From NCBI RefSeq assembly GCF_015500095.1, contig NZ_CP062983.1:5270001-5334000 (forward strand): 64,000 nt of DNA, written 5' to 3'. Below, one piece after another: positions 32,336 through 41,104 of the stretch. Source of the DNA: Phototrophicus methaneseepsis. Lineage in GTDB: Bacteria; Chloroflexota; Anaerolineae; Aggregatilineales; Phototrophicaceae. The stretch's first letter is position 1. Every line of letters begins with the position of its first letter. Both the position numbers and the translations under genes were made by a program. The notes under the pieces are model-generated. The model was given only the letters and a program-made list of their open reading frames with translations, did no database searches and was not told the origin of the DNA.

Positions 32336-33703
32336 ATGCAAAAGAGCAAACAGGCCCCTGGCCTGACGGGGATGCGCGCCTTTACCCTCATCTGGTTGGG
32401 GCAGTTTTTGTCATTCATCGGCACAGGCATGTCGCGTTTCGCTATCTCGTTGTGGGCATGGGAACTCACTGGGCAGGCGACAGCGCTGGCATTGGTGCAG
32501 TTTTTCGCTGCTGCCCCGACGATACTGCTCAGTCCCTTGGCCGGGGCACTGGCAGATCGCTGGAATCGTAAGCTGGTAATGATGATCAGTGACCTGGCGG
32601 CGGGGTTATCAACAATTGCCCTGCTGCTGTTGAGCTGGAATGGCACGCTGGAAATCTGGCATGTTTATGCTGCTTCGGCCTTTGCCGGGGCCTTTGAGGC
32701 TTTCCAGTTCCCGGCCTATAGCGCGGCTATCACGACGATGGTCGATAAAAAGCAATATGCCCGGACGAGCGCGATGTTAGGGTTGGCAAATGCGGCATCT
32801 AACATCATCGCACCCATTGGGGCCGCCGCACTGTATGGCCTCATCCAGTTAAACGGCATCCTGCTCATTGATGTGGTGTCCTTCATCTTCGGCGTTGGCG
32901 TGCTGTTTTTCGTCTATATTCCTAGCCCGCGCAAATCTCAGGATGGCATTGATAGCCAGGGCGGCATCTTCCAGGAAGCGACATATGGCTTTCGCTATAT
33001 CTGGCGCCGCAAACCGCTCTTCTCCGTACAAATGGTCTTTTTCTGGGGTAATTTACTGTTTGCCTTCGTCATCGTGCTGTTGAACCCTTATATCCTGGCC
33101 CGTACCGGCAATGACGAGGTCACGCTCTCGTTGGTGAGTGCCACAATGGGCCTCGGCGGTGTGCTGGGCGGTATCGCGCTCACGGCATGGGGCGGTCCCA
33201 AACGACGCATCAACGGCGTGCTGCTCGGCTTCCTGGTCTGGGGCATATTCGGCGCGCTGATGCTGGGCCTCTCGCAAAGCCTCATCGGCTGGGTAATTGG
33301 CGTCTTCATCGGCAATGCATGCGGGCCGCTGATTAACGCGAGCAATCAAGCCATCTGGCAGAGCAAAGTTCCACCTGATGTACAGGGCAAAGTCTTCGCT
33401 GTGCGGCGCATCATCGCCCAGGTTACTTTCCCCCTAGCGTCATTCATTGCAGGCCCGCTGGCGGATTACATCTTTGAACCAGCCATGCAGCCCGGTGGCG
33501 CGCTGGTACCCATCTTCGGCGGATTGGTCGGCAGTGGGCCAGGGGCCGGGATGGGGTTGCTATTCGTGCTTGTAGGGATAGCACAAATCGTGGTCGTCGC
33601 AGCGGCGTACAGCCTGCCCATCATCAGGGAAGTAGAAGATCGCATTCAGGATTTTGAGGATGGGCCATCGGAAGAAGCAGAACCCGCGATACAAGTCGCT
33701 TAG
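32336..33703 (+). CDS. MFS transporter
   Basis: 455 residues, about 12 membrane segments. LIWLGQFLSFIGTGMSRFAI, PLAGALADRWNRKLVMMISD (the MFS loop motif) and FQFPAYSAAITTMVDKKQYA resemble the EntS/MFS_3 exporter branch. GGAGAG precedes the ATG. It ends in an acidic cytoplasmic tail. The substrate is unknown; siderophore or macrolide export is common in the branch. Confidence 0.85.
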   Translation: MQKSKQAPGLTGMRAFTLIWLGQFLSFIGTGMSRFAISLWAWELTGQATALALVQFFAAAPTILLSPLAGALADRWNRKLVMMISDLAAGLSTIALLLLSWNGTLEIWHVYAASAFAGAFEAFQFPAYSAAITTMVDKKQYARTSAMLGLANAASNIIAPIGAAALYGLIQLNGILLIDVVSFIFGVGVLFFVYIPSPRKSQDGIDSQGGIFQEATYGFRYIWRRKPLFSVQMVFFWGNLLFAFVIVLLNPYILARTGNDEVTLSLVSATMGLGGVLGGIALTAWGGPKRRINGVLLGFLVWGIFGALMLGLSQSLIGWVIGVFIGNACGPLINASNQAIWQSKVPPDVQGKVFAVRRIIAQVTFPLASFIAGPLADYIFEPAMQPGGALVPIFGGLVGSGPGAGMGLLFVLVGIAQIVVVAAAYSLPIIREVEDRIQDFEDGPSEEAEPAIQVA

Positions 33704-33748
33704 GCTTCATCGCATTTGGTCGAACGCTCTACGCGGAAACAGACTAGA

Positions 33749-34753
33749 TTACTGTCGAGAGAGCGAAGCCACCAATAAATCCAGCGCAAGGCGGGGCTTA
33801 ATCTGCCCCGTTTTCATTTCAACATCGTACTTTTGCAAGCGACGATAAATCTGCTCAAGCTGTTCCAAGGTAAAAGCGCGTGATTGCCGTGCCAACTTAT
33901 CCGCCTGCCATGAACTGCGAATCCCGATGGCTTGTGCAATCGCGTTACCCCGTGCCGCCCCGCCTGCGTCCAGGTGTTCTCGCGTCAGCAGCAGCAGCCG
34001 GAACTGTCGCACGATCAGCCCATACAGCCGAAAGCCCGGATCAGAAGGGTCCTGTTCCAGCGTAATATTCATCAGGCTGAGCGCTCGCTGCCCGTTGCCC
34101 AAGGCCATGGCATCAACCATTTCAAAGACGTTCGCCTCTGCGACATAAGGCGTCAACAGGGCGATGTGCTCTTCTGTGATGTCGCCTTCATCATCGACAT
34201 AGCTCACCAGCTTGATAAGCTCGTTATCCGCGCGACGCAAATCCGTCCCGATCACGCTCGCAAGAGCTGCCGCCGCCTGATGCTGAATGACTTTGCCGTA
34301 TTCCGTTTGGGCGCGCTGAACAATCCACTGGGTGCTGTCTTTAGGGACTTCAAAGAGCTTAATGTAGGCATTGGCCGAGCTTTGCGCCAATTTGACGAGG
34401 GCATGGTTGGCTGGCAGCGCGGCACGCTCCATAAAAACCAGCCGCGTAAACTCCGGCAGTTGGGGCAATTCTTCTTGCAGCAACGTGACCTGATCTTTGC
34501 CAACACCACCCGCCCCCTTGCGAGTGATATATTGCAAAAAGCCCCGTACAATGACGAGGCGTTTATCTGCCAGGAAGGGGACTGAGCGCGCGGCATTGAG
34601 GATTTCAGCAGCGCTGGCCTGCTCACCCTCATATTCGCTGATGTTGAGATCCGCGTTGACGCTATCGCCCATCTGGGCACGAAGCCTACTGACGGCCTCG
34701 CCAATAGCGATGTCATCGTCTCCGTGGAAGATATAAAAAGTCGTCGTGGGCAT
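33749..34753 (-). CDS. holA: DNA polymerase III delta subunit
   Basis: 334 residues. YIFHGDDDIAIGEAVSRLRA, NAARSVPFLADKRLVIVRGF, LASVIGTDLRRADNELIKLV and the C-terminal KYDVEMKTGQIKPRLALDLL are the standard HolA pattern. It opens the sliding clamp within the clamp-loader complex. A stand-alone gene here, convergent with the MFS gene. Confidence 0.9.
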   Translation of the reverse strand: MPTTTFYIFHGDDDIAIGEAVSRLRAQMGDSVNADLNISEYEGEQASAAEILNAARSVPFLADKRLVIVRGFLQYITRKGAGGVGKDQVTLLQEELPQLPEFTRLVFMERAALPANHALVKLAQSSANAYIKLFEVPKDSTQWIVQRAQTEYGKVIQHQAAAALASVIGTDLRRADNELIKLVSYVDDEGDITEEHIALLTPYVAEANVFEMVDAMALGNGQRALSLMNITLEQDPSDPGFRLYGLIVRQFRLLLLTREHLDAGGAARGNAIAQAIGIRSSWQADKLARQSRAFTLEQLEQIYRRLQKYDVEMKTGQIKPRLALDLLVASLSRQ

Positions 34754-34877
34754 GCTACATCTTGTGCTGTCAGTCGTCAGTTTGACGTAAGTTTAGCACG
34801 CTTCCGTAAGTGATGCCCGACCCGATTTTGTACTTGTAGGCTGTTTAACAGGCGAACAGCGCCACCTGCCAGGGCGA

Positions 34878-35150
34878 TTAATTCTCTGACTGGGCGGTAT
34901 AGGCAGCATAGCCACGCGTATAAAGTGCGCGGATTCTTACGTCGCCATCTTCTTCGTTGATCGCCATCGTCTGGCCGCGATGCAGCGGCACATTGCGCCC
35001 GTTACAAAAGACCCAGGCATGGCCCATCAGCACTTTGACCTGCCAGCTCCCCTTAGGCAGAACACTCTCATTGTAGTAATCTGCGCTGTAAAAGTGCTGA
35101 TTTTCGGATAGGGTTTCCGGTGTGTTTTGGTTGACTGTTTTTACCTGCAT
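34878..35150 (-). CDS. Small protein, DUF2917/cupin-like
   Basis: 90 residues from the ATG after GAGAGA; an in-frame ATG at 35192 would add 14. The strand pattern SWQVKVLMGHAWVFCNGRNV, PLHRGQTMAINEEDGDVRIR resembles the small beta-barrel proteins annotated DUF2917, which is a tentative match from memory. The 240 bases upstream are AT-rich and likely hold its promoter. Confidence 0.6.
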   Translation of the reverse strand: MQVKTVNQNTPETLSENQHFYSADYYNESVLPKGSWQVKVLMGHAWVFCNGRNVPLHRGQTMAINEEDGDVRIRALYTRGYAAYTAQSEN

Positions 35151-35367
35151 GATGTCTCTCGCAAATAAACTAAATGATTGTTTGAAACTCATGAATCGGA
35201 ATAATGATTTCCGATCTCAATTTCCGTTGAATGTATAAGAAATGGTGCTTGAAAAATCGTTTTATGTAAAGTGATTTTGGCCGATTTTTGTACAATTTAT
35301 ATAACTTATACCGGAAAACCATTGTGCACAATGTTGATTTTCTTCTGAGGGGCTTCTAAAACGCAAA

Positions 35368-35389
35368 AAAGCCACCTGGCAGTGGCTTT
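35368..35389 (-). terminator. Intrinsic terminator after DUF6391-like gene
   Basis: An 8-bp stem (AAAGCCAC / GTGGCTTT) with 6-base loop, followed on the minus strand by TTTG. Confidence 0.8.
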
Positions 35390-35432
35390 ATTCATTGAAT
35401 TGGCACAGATTAAGAAAGTGGTACGAATCGCC

Positions 35433-35975
35433 CTAAGACTGCGTTTTGACCTGATGAACGACCGACTTTTTACCAAACGGCAGCGTGACTTCTCGGCGTT
35501 TAATGCTCACCACATCGAGGTCACCCATCTGCCCTGTTGTGGTGATATATTTTTGCAAGGACATGCCTATTGGCAGCGAGTACAGCGAGGCGATCATCAT
35601 AAAGACCATCACCACCGGGAAGCGATCCCAGGCCCGTTTACGGCTGGTACCCGTAAAGCCCAATGCGGCAATACTGGTCGTGAGCACACCTGTCGTCACA
35701 AGGTTGGTGCCGCAGTTCGGATGTACGGCCCATTGTGCTTCGCCACGGCGGAAGCGCGTCAGCGCATCCTGAACAGCACGTTCCACCTTTTCCGTCGAAA
35801 CATCACCATACAGGACGAAGCCACCTGCACTACTGCGACCACTCAGCGTCAGATTCTGGCGATTCAGCATATGGATCGTCGCATGCTCTAAACCATGATT
35901 ACGGCGAACGCTCAGGATGGTGCCGTTTTCCAGGATGGGCTTTATGAACTTAGCGAATTGTTCGATCAGTGCCAT
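35433..35975 (-). CDS. DUF6391-like membrane protein
   Basis: 180 residues from the ATG after AGGTG. It opens with a soluble part containing SVRRNHGLEHATIHMLNRQN and AQWAVHPNCGTNLVTTGVLT, followed by one or two membrane helices (FPVVMVFMMIASLYSLPIGM) and a basic tail. The NHGLEHATIH and HPNCGTN motifs match, from memory, DUF6391 of cyanobacteria and Chloroflexota. The paired His residues suggest metal binding. Function unknown. Confidence 0.7.
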   Translation of the reverse strand: MALIEQFAKFIKPILENGTILSVRRNHGLEHATIHMLNRQNLTLSGRSSAGGFVLYGDVSTEKVERAVQDALTRFRRGEAQWAVHPNCGTNLVTTGVLTTSIAALGFTGTSRKRAWDRFPVVMVFMMIASLYSLPIGMSLQKYITTTGQMGDLDVVSIKRREVTLPFGKKSVVHQVKTQS

Positions 35976-36339
35976 GTTGCACCTGCTTATCTTCTTATTC
36001 AAGGATGCACGGTTTATGACGCCCTTTTCCAGCGCCCCGGCTGATGATCTGGCATTCTCTTACGACAAAGTTCGTCACTGCGCTGGTGGCCTAAGAAAGA
36101 CATTCTTAAGCAAAGGGCGCTAAGCTCGTCGCAAGTCGTTATCGTCTCACCAAGCCTACAATACGTTCACGATAGCATAAGAAGAACCTATTCACCAGCA
36201 GGTGCATATCAGAAAAGCACTAGAAGTTCCTACAAAACGATGAGCCACTCCGACATAAATTCAATGTTCAGGGCGTACTCATTTACGTGATGTAGATTAC
36301 AATAAGGATATGTTCCCTGATAACCATGAAGGACGACCC

Positions 36340-39300
36340 ATGCGAATGACGAGAAAATGGTTCGTGCTCGCATCCCTGATCGGGATGCTGCTGCTGATAC
36401 CTGTAGCTCTGGCACAAACAACCATCATCGTCACCCCAGAAGCGGGTGAAATTGGCACTGCCTTTGAGGTCAGCGCCACCGAACTGGACCCCAACACAGC
36501 TTATGACCTGGAATTCCGCTTTGATGGTGATGTCGTATTCACGACGACCGAACAAACGGATGCAGAAGGGACGCTGATTGTTAATATCTTCAGCGAAGAA
36601 AGCGACCCACCTGGCGAATATGAAGTGACCTTATTAGACGGTAGCGAAAGCCTGGGTACAGAGACCTTCACCCTCTTAGAAGCCGGTAGCCAGCCAGAGA
36701 CAATAGTCCCCACCCCGGAAGCCACAGAAGACACGGAAACGGATGCACCAGAAAGCGACACCACCCCGCAGCCGGAGCAGCCACAGGCAGGCAGTGCTGA
36801 AATACGCCTTGTCCCGCGCACGGCACCTGTTGGCAGTACGCATAATGTGTTCGTCACCGGGCTGGAACCTGAGCAAGATGTCACGATTACGATTGTATCT
36901 GATGAGACAGGTGCAGAAGTCTATACCCATGATTATGAAGCCACAGATAGTGGCCGCCTCGATATTGAAATTTATTCCACCGAAGAAGACACACCGGGCG
37001 ATTATACGCTCAGCGTGCTGGATGCCAGTGGCAGCGTGCTCAGCAGCATCACACTCACGCTGGAAGAATTGGCGGGGCGTATTGGCAACCTGACGATTGA
37101 GCCTTCTACAGCCAATCCCGGCGAGACGATGACGTTCACCCTGACCGATGTACGGCCCTTCAATGATTTTGAAATCCTCATCCGCAACATCGAAACGAGC
37201 GAGCCGCTTTACCAGGATGTGGCACGCGCGAACGCGGATGGCGTTGTGACGCTTGAGTTCATCAGTGATGCACAAGCGGCTGAAGCAGAGTATGAAGTCA
37301 TCATCACGGAAGAAGACACGCGCGCCATCGTCGCTACAAGTGAAATTACACTGGGTGATGTGGAAGAAGGCGACGAAACGACCACAGAGGACGACACGGA
37401 TACGCAACAAGCCGATACAGAACCGGGCGCAGCCACAATTACCATCAGCCCTGAAAGCGGCAATATGGATACCGTGTTCGATGTCCAGATCGACAACTTA
37501 ACGCCGAATGCGACCTTCACCTTTGAAGTGGTGCTGGATGAAACGGGCGAAACAGTCTATACAGCGGAGCGCACCGCCGATGAAGACGGCCATTATGCGA
37601 CCATGCTTGGCATGGAAGAAGGCGATCCAACAGGTCAATATCATATCGTGGTCAGCCAGGATGGTGACCCGCTGGCAGAAGCCAGTCTGGAAGTCCTGAG
37701 CGCGGATGCCGCCGAAGAAACCAGTTCAGAAGAAACAACAGAAGAAACAACGCCTGAGAGCAGTGTAGCCGTCAGCATTGACCCAACAGGTGGCGAAATT
37801 GGCACCGATTACACAATTCGCATAACCGGGTTGGAAGCTGACGAAACTGTTGATGTCGATATTCGCTATCAGGGAGACTCTATTTATACCACCCAGGCGA
37901 CCGCAGACAGTGATGGCAGCGCGATTGTGGGTATCACCAGTGATAGCAGCGATACTGTCGGCCAGTATGAAGTGGTTATCCTGCGCGAAGATACCGAACT
38001 CGCCAGCACACCGTTTGCTGTGGGCGAAGAACTCGACGCAGTTGAGGCCGAAGAAGGCGAAACGGCTGAAGGCGAAGAAGAAGTCATCGAAGCGGAGCCA
38101 TTTGAAGGCACTATTGAGGTTTCTCCTGAGAGTGCACCCCGTAACAGCACATATGACGTCACCATTGAAGGCCTGAATGCCGATGAAACGGTGACGATCC
38201 AGGTCTCCATGGGTGAAATCCCGGTATATACGACAGAAAAAACAGCCGATGCAGCAGGTAGCGTCTTGTTCAGCCTGACGACAGGCGACACCGATGCAGC
38301 GGGTGTCTATACGGTAAGTATTCTGCGCCCAGCGGGCGAAGATATGCAGTCTGTTGGCAGCGCGACCTTCACCGTCACGCGTTCAGGCGGCGCATCATCC
38401 ATCGCCCCCACAGGCGATGATGAAGAAACGGCCCCGTCTGACGAAGTGGACGAGGTAGAAGATGTTGAGGAAGATGGTGAGGAAACCGGAGAAGCCAACA
38501 GCGTAGAAGGCGTCAACGAAACTATCGAAGGGCGTCTCTCCGCTGCCGCGCCGGAAGATCGTTACGTCTTCCAGGGGACCGAAGGCGATACCCTCTATAT
38601 CACGCTGGATAGTGATGACTTCGACGCCTATCTCAGCCTGGAAGATGAACAGGGTGTGGCCCTGATCACCGATGACGATAGCAATGGTAGTGGCAACAGC
38701 GCCATCGGCCCTTACATCTTACCGTATACAGGCCGTTATACCGTCGTCAGTTCCAGCTACGATTACTATTATTATGGCGATACCATGGCAGGCGATTTCA
38801 CGCTGACCCTGACGCAGGCACAGCTCAGCGCCATAGATTATGACAGCCCCACCAGTGTGACGTTCACAGAAGGCGATCACGCTATCTTCTTCAGCATAGA
38901 AGCGGAAGCAGGCGATATTCTTGCAATCACCGTCGAAGGTGAGGATGACCTCGACACGCGCTTGCAAGTCTTTGATCCTGATAACTATGTCCTGGCAGAA
39001 GACGATGACAGCGGTATGGGCTTTAATCCTGAAATTTCGCGCCTGATTGTCCCGGCTAGCGGCACCTATATGCTGGGTCTACGGCCTTATTCCTACAGCG
39101 ACACGGGCACAGTCACCCTCACGACGACACGAGAACCTGCCCGTTCGCTCAATGATGGGCCTGCAACCGTTGCGCTCAGCGCCAAGCAATATATGGACGT
39201 GGTCAATATCAGCGTTGCAGAAGGCGAAACAGCACATATCAACGTCGAGAAAAGTCATGGCACAATCGGTGATGTCACGATTTATGTGATCCAGGATGAT

Positions 39301-39441
39301 GTCACAATCGCCACGTTCTACAGCATAGAACAACCTGACGATATGGTGCTCTCATTCATCAGCCAGGAAGATAGCCCCATCAGCATCCATGTGGAGGCTT
39401 ATACAGGCACAGGCACGCTTGAACTCAGCATTGCGGAATAA
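36340..39441 (+). CDS. Large exported protein with six Ig-like repeats and PPC-like domains
   Basis: Start at the ATG after AAGGA, giving about 1033 residues with a signal peptide ending IPVALAQ. Six related beta-sandwich repeats of 90-100 residues follow, each with a pattern such as ITVxPxxGxxGTxFxV...GxYxVxxL and ending in a strand; acidic Thr/Glu/Asp linkers separate several. Two PPC-like domains close the protein (APEDRYVFQGTEGDTLYITL; DHAIFFSIEAEAGDILAITV). It is strongly acidic. No anchor or enzymatic motif is visible. A cell-surface or secreted binding protein is likely. Confidence 0.85.
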   Translation: MRMTRKWFVLASLIGMLLLIPVALAQTTIIVTPEAGEIGTAFEVSATELDPNTAYDLEFRFDGDVVFTTTEQTDAEGTLIVNIFSEESDPPGEYEVTLLDGSESLGTETFTLLEAGSQPETIVPTPEATEDTETDAPESDTTPQPEQPQAGSAEIRLVPRTAPVGSTHNVFVTGLEPEQDVTITIVSDETGAEVYTHDYEATDSGRLDIEIYSTEEDTPGDYTLSVLDASGSVLSSITLTLEELAGRIGNLTIEPSTANPGETMTFTLTDVRPFNDFEILIRNIETSEPLYQDVARANADGVVTLEFISDAQAAEAEYEVIITEEDTRAIVATSEITLGDVEEGDETTTEDDTDTQQADTEPGAATITISPESGNMDTVFDVQIDNLTPNATFTFEVVLDETGETVYTAERTADEDGHYATMLGMEEGDPTGQYHIVVSQDGDPLAEASLEVLSADAAEETSSEETTEETTPESSVAVSIDPTGGEIGTDYTIRITGLEADETVDVDIRYQGDSIYTTQATADSDGSAIVGITSDSSDTVGQYEVVILREDTELASTPFAVGEELDAVEAEEGETAEGEEEVIEAEPFEGTIEVSPESAPRNSTYDVTIEGLNADETVTIQVSMGEIPVYTTEKTADAAGSVLFSLTTGDTDAAGVYTVSILRPAGEDMQSVGSATFTVTRSGGASSIAPTGDDEETAPSDEVDEVEDVEEDGEETGEANSVEGVNETIEGRLSAAAPEDRYVFQGTEGDTLYITLDSDDFDAYLSLEDEQGVALITDDDSNGSGNSAIGPYILPYTGRYTVVSSSYDYYYYGDTMAGDFTLTLTQAQLSAIDYDSPTSVTFTEGDHAIFFSIEAEAGDILAITVEGEDDLDTRLQVFDPDNYVLAEDDDSGMGFNPEISRLIVPASGTYMLGLRPYSYSDTGTVTLTTTREPARSLNDGPATVALSAKQYMDVVNISVAEGETAHINVEKSHGTIGDVTIYVIQDDVTIATFYSIEQPDDMVLSFISQEDSPISIHVEAYTGTGTLELSIAE

Positions 39442-39465
39442 CATTAACACCTCAATACACCGCAC

Positions 39466-39503
39466 AAAAAAGGGCACGACCGCTTTGGTCATGCCCTTTT
39501 TTT
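39466..39503 (+). terminator. Intrinsic terminator after large exported protein
   Basis: A 16-position stem with one C-A mismatch (AAAAAAGGGCACGACC / GGTCATGCCCTTTTTT) and a 6-base loop, ending in a long T-run. It can also serve the convergent serine hydrolase gene. Confidence 0.9.
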
Positions 39504-39540
39504 GTTTATAAGGCTATCCTGATGAGAACATATAGCCGCG

Positions 39541-41007
39541 TTAGGTTTGCTGCCCTATGATTGAGAATGTGGTTTCCCCAAAGGCGGCATTTACATCCAC
39601 ATCCATGTGTAACTGCTCCCCTGTAAAGGTACAGGCAAAAACATAGACGAAAGGCGTCGTAAAGATGCGCAGCGTCAGGAGCAGGCACTGGTCATCCAAG
39701 CAGACGAGACTGGCCGCGATGCCAGGTTCTTCATCTTCCAGCGCAGGCGCACGCTCAACCCATTTGCCCAGCCCCGCCGAGAACGTCTGCACCCCTGACC
39801 AGTAGCTGAAATGCTCGCGGAACGACTTACCTTCTGAAAGAAAGTCCATTGTGACAACGCAATCCGGGCCGTCGAAATCAAAGCAAAGCGATTGCAAGCC
39901 CAGATCATTTTCACTCAACGTGTAAGCCTGATGATTGATCCGGTCCATCAAGGGCGATGCCGTCATGCCCTGTGGCGGCGCATAAGCGAGGCTGGCTAGC
40001 TTAGCCCTGAGTTGATCAGACGCGGCGCTATCTGGCGACAGAGGCATTTCATCGGTCATATTAGGCAGTAAATGCGCCCAGACGAGATTCATCACAGCCT
40101 GCATATCGCGCACGCCGGAGGTGATCGCGAGCACAGCATCCTGCTCCGGCATCACAATACAGTACTGCCCGAAAGCCCCATCACCACGATAGGCATTGTG
40201 TCGGCAGCGCCAGAATTGATAGCCATAACCCTGTGCCCAGTCGCTCAGCGGATCGTCTCCATTATCGCTATGTTTGGAGGACGCTTCTTCAATCCAGACT
40301 TCTGGCAGGATTTGCTGGCCGTTCCACTGGCCGCGCTGCAAATACAGTTGGCCGAGCTTGGCAATATCTTCTGTTGTGACGTTCAAGCCAAAGCCACCCG
40401 TATCAATGCCCTGCGGCGAAACTTCCCACGTCGCGCCTTCAATACCCAGTGGCTGCATCAAACGAGGCGTTAGGTAATCCAGCAGACGCTGGCCCGTCAG
40501 CTTCTGGATGAGTGCGGAAAGCATATAAGTCGCGCCCGTATTGTAAACAAAATGCGTCCCAGGCTGATGCACAACAGGCACATCGAAGAAAGCTTTGATC
40601 CAATCTTCATCGCTGCGCTCGAAGAAAAAGCCCGTTGTATCCACATCATGGCCGGTGTTCATGGATAGGACATGCCGTATACGCATCTCTCGCAGGTTGT
40701 CGCTGATCGTAGCGGGTAGATCGTCAGGGAAATAATCAATCAGATGATCTTCAACAGTGAGCAAACCTTCTGTCACGGCAAAGCCAATCGCGCTGGAGGT
40801 AAAGCTCTTGCTGAGCGAAAACAACATATGCGGGCGATCTGGCGCATAGGGCGACCAGCCACCCGATGCAATGACGGAGCCATGCCGCATCAGGATAAAA
40901 CTATGTAATTCATTGGGGCTGGCTTCTGCGGCTTCGATGAAATCCAGGATGGCTTTCGAGGGAACGCCTTGCTGCTCCGGGGTACTGTGTAGGAACGAAG
41001 ACGACAT
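39541..41007 (-). CDS. Serine hydrolase, class C beta-lactamase family
   Basis: Start after AAGGAT, giving 488 residues. The SxxK nucleophile motif is in LFSLSKSFTSSAIGF, the Tyr motif in HFVYNTGATYMLSALI, and QFWRCRHNAYRGDGAFGQYC near the third motif. These are penicillin-binding-like hydrolases and esterases with varied substrates. There is no signal peptide, so it is probably cytoplasmic. The C-terminal 150 residues form an extra beta domain. It lies 100 bases after leuS. Confidence 0.85.
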   Translation of the reverse strand: MSSSFLHSTPEQQGVPSKAILDFIEAAEASPNELHSFILMRHGSVIASGGWSPYAPDRPHMLFSLSKSFTSSAIGFAVTEGLLTVEDHLIDYFPDDLPATISDNLREMRIRHVLSMNTGHDVDTTGFFFERSDEDWIKAFFDVPVVHQPGTHFVYNTGATYMLSALIQKLTGQRLLDYLTPRLMQPLGIEGATWEVSPQGIDTGGFGLNVTTEDIAKLGQLYLQRGQWNGQQILPEVWIEEASSKHSDNGDDPLSDWAQGYGYQFWRCRHNAYRGDGAFGQYCIVMPEQDAVLAITSGVRDMQAVMNLVWAHLLPNMTDEMPLSPDSAASDQLRAKLASLAYAPPQGMTASPLMDRINHQAYTLSENDLGLQSLCFDFDGPDCVVTMDFLSEGKSFREHFSYWSGVQTFSAGLGKWVERAPALEDEEPGIAASLVCLDDQCLLLTLRIFTTPFVYVFACTFTGEQLHMDVDVNAAFGETTFSIIGQQT

Positions 41008-41059
41008 AAGAAAATCCTTCAAGCGATTATAATTTTTGTAAAAGCCACAATGGGCTGTC

Positions 41060-41089
41060 ATAGGGGGCAACACAGTCGCCGCCCCCTAT
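41060..41089 (-). terminator. Inverted repeat between leuS and serine hydrolase gene
   Basis: Perfect 9-bp arms (ATAGGGGGC / GCCCCCTAT) with a 12-base loop, 15 bases past the leuS stop. There is no T-run, so it could weaken read-through or protect the transcript end. Confidence 0.5.
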
Positions 41090-41104
41090 GTGATTATTGT
41101 ACCG

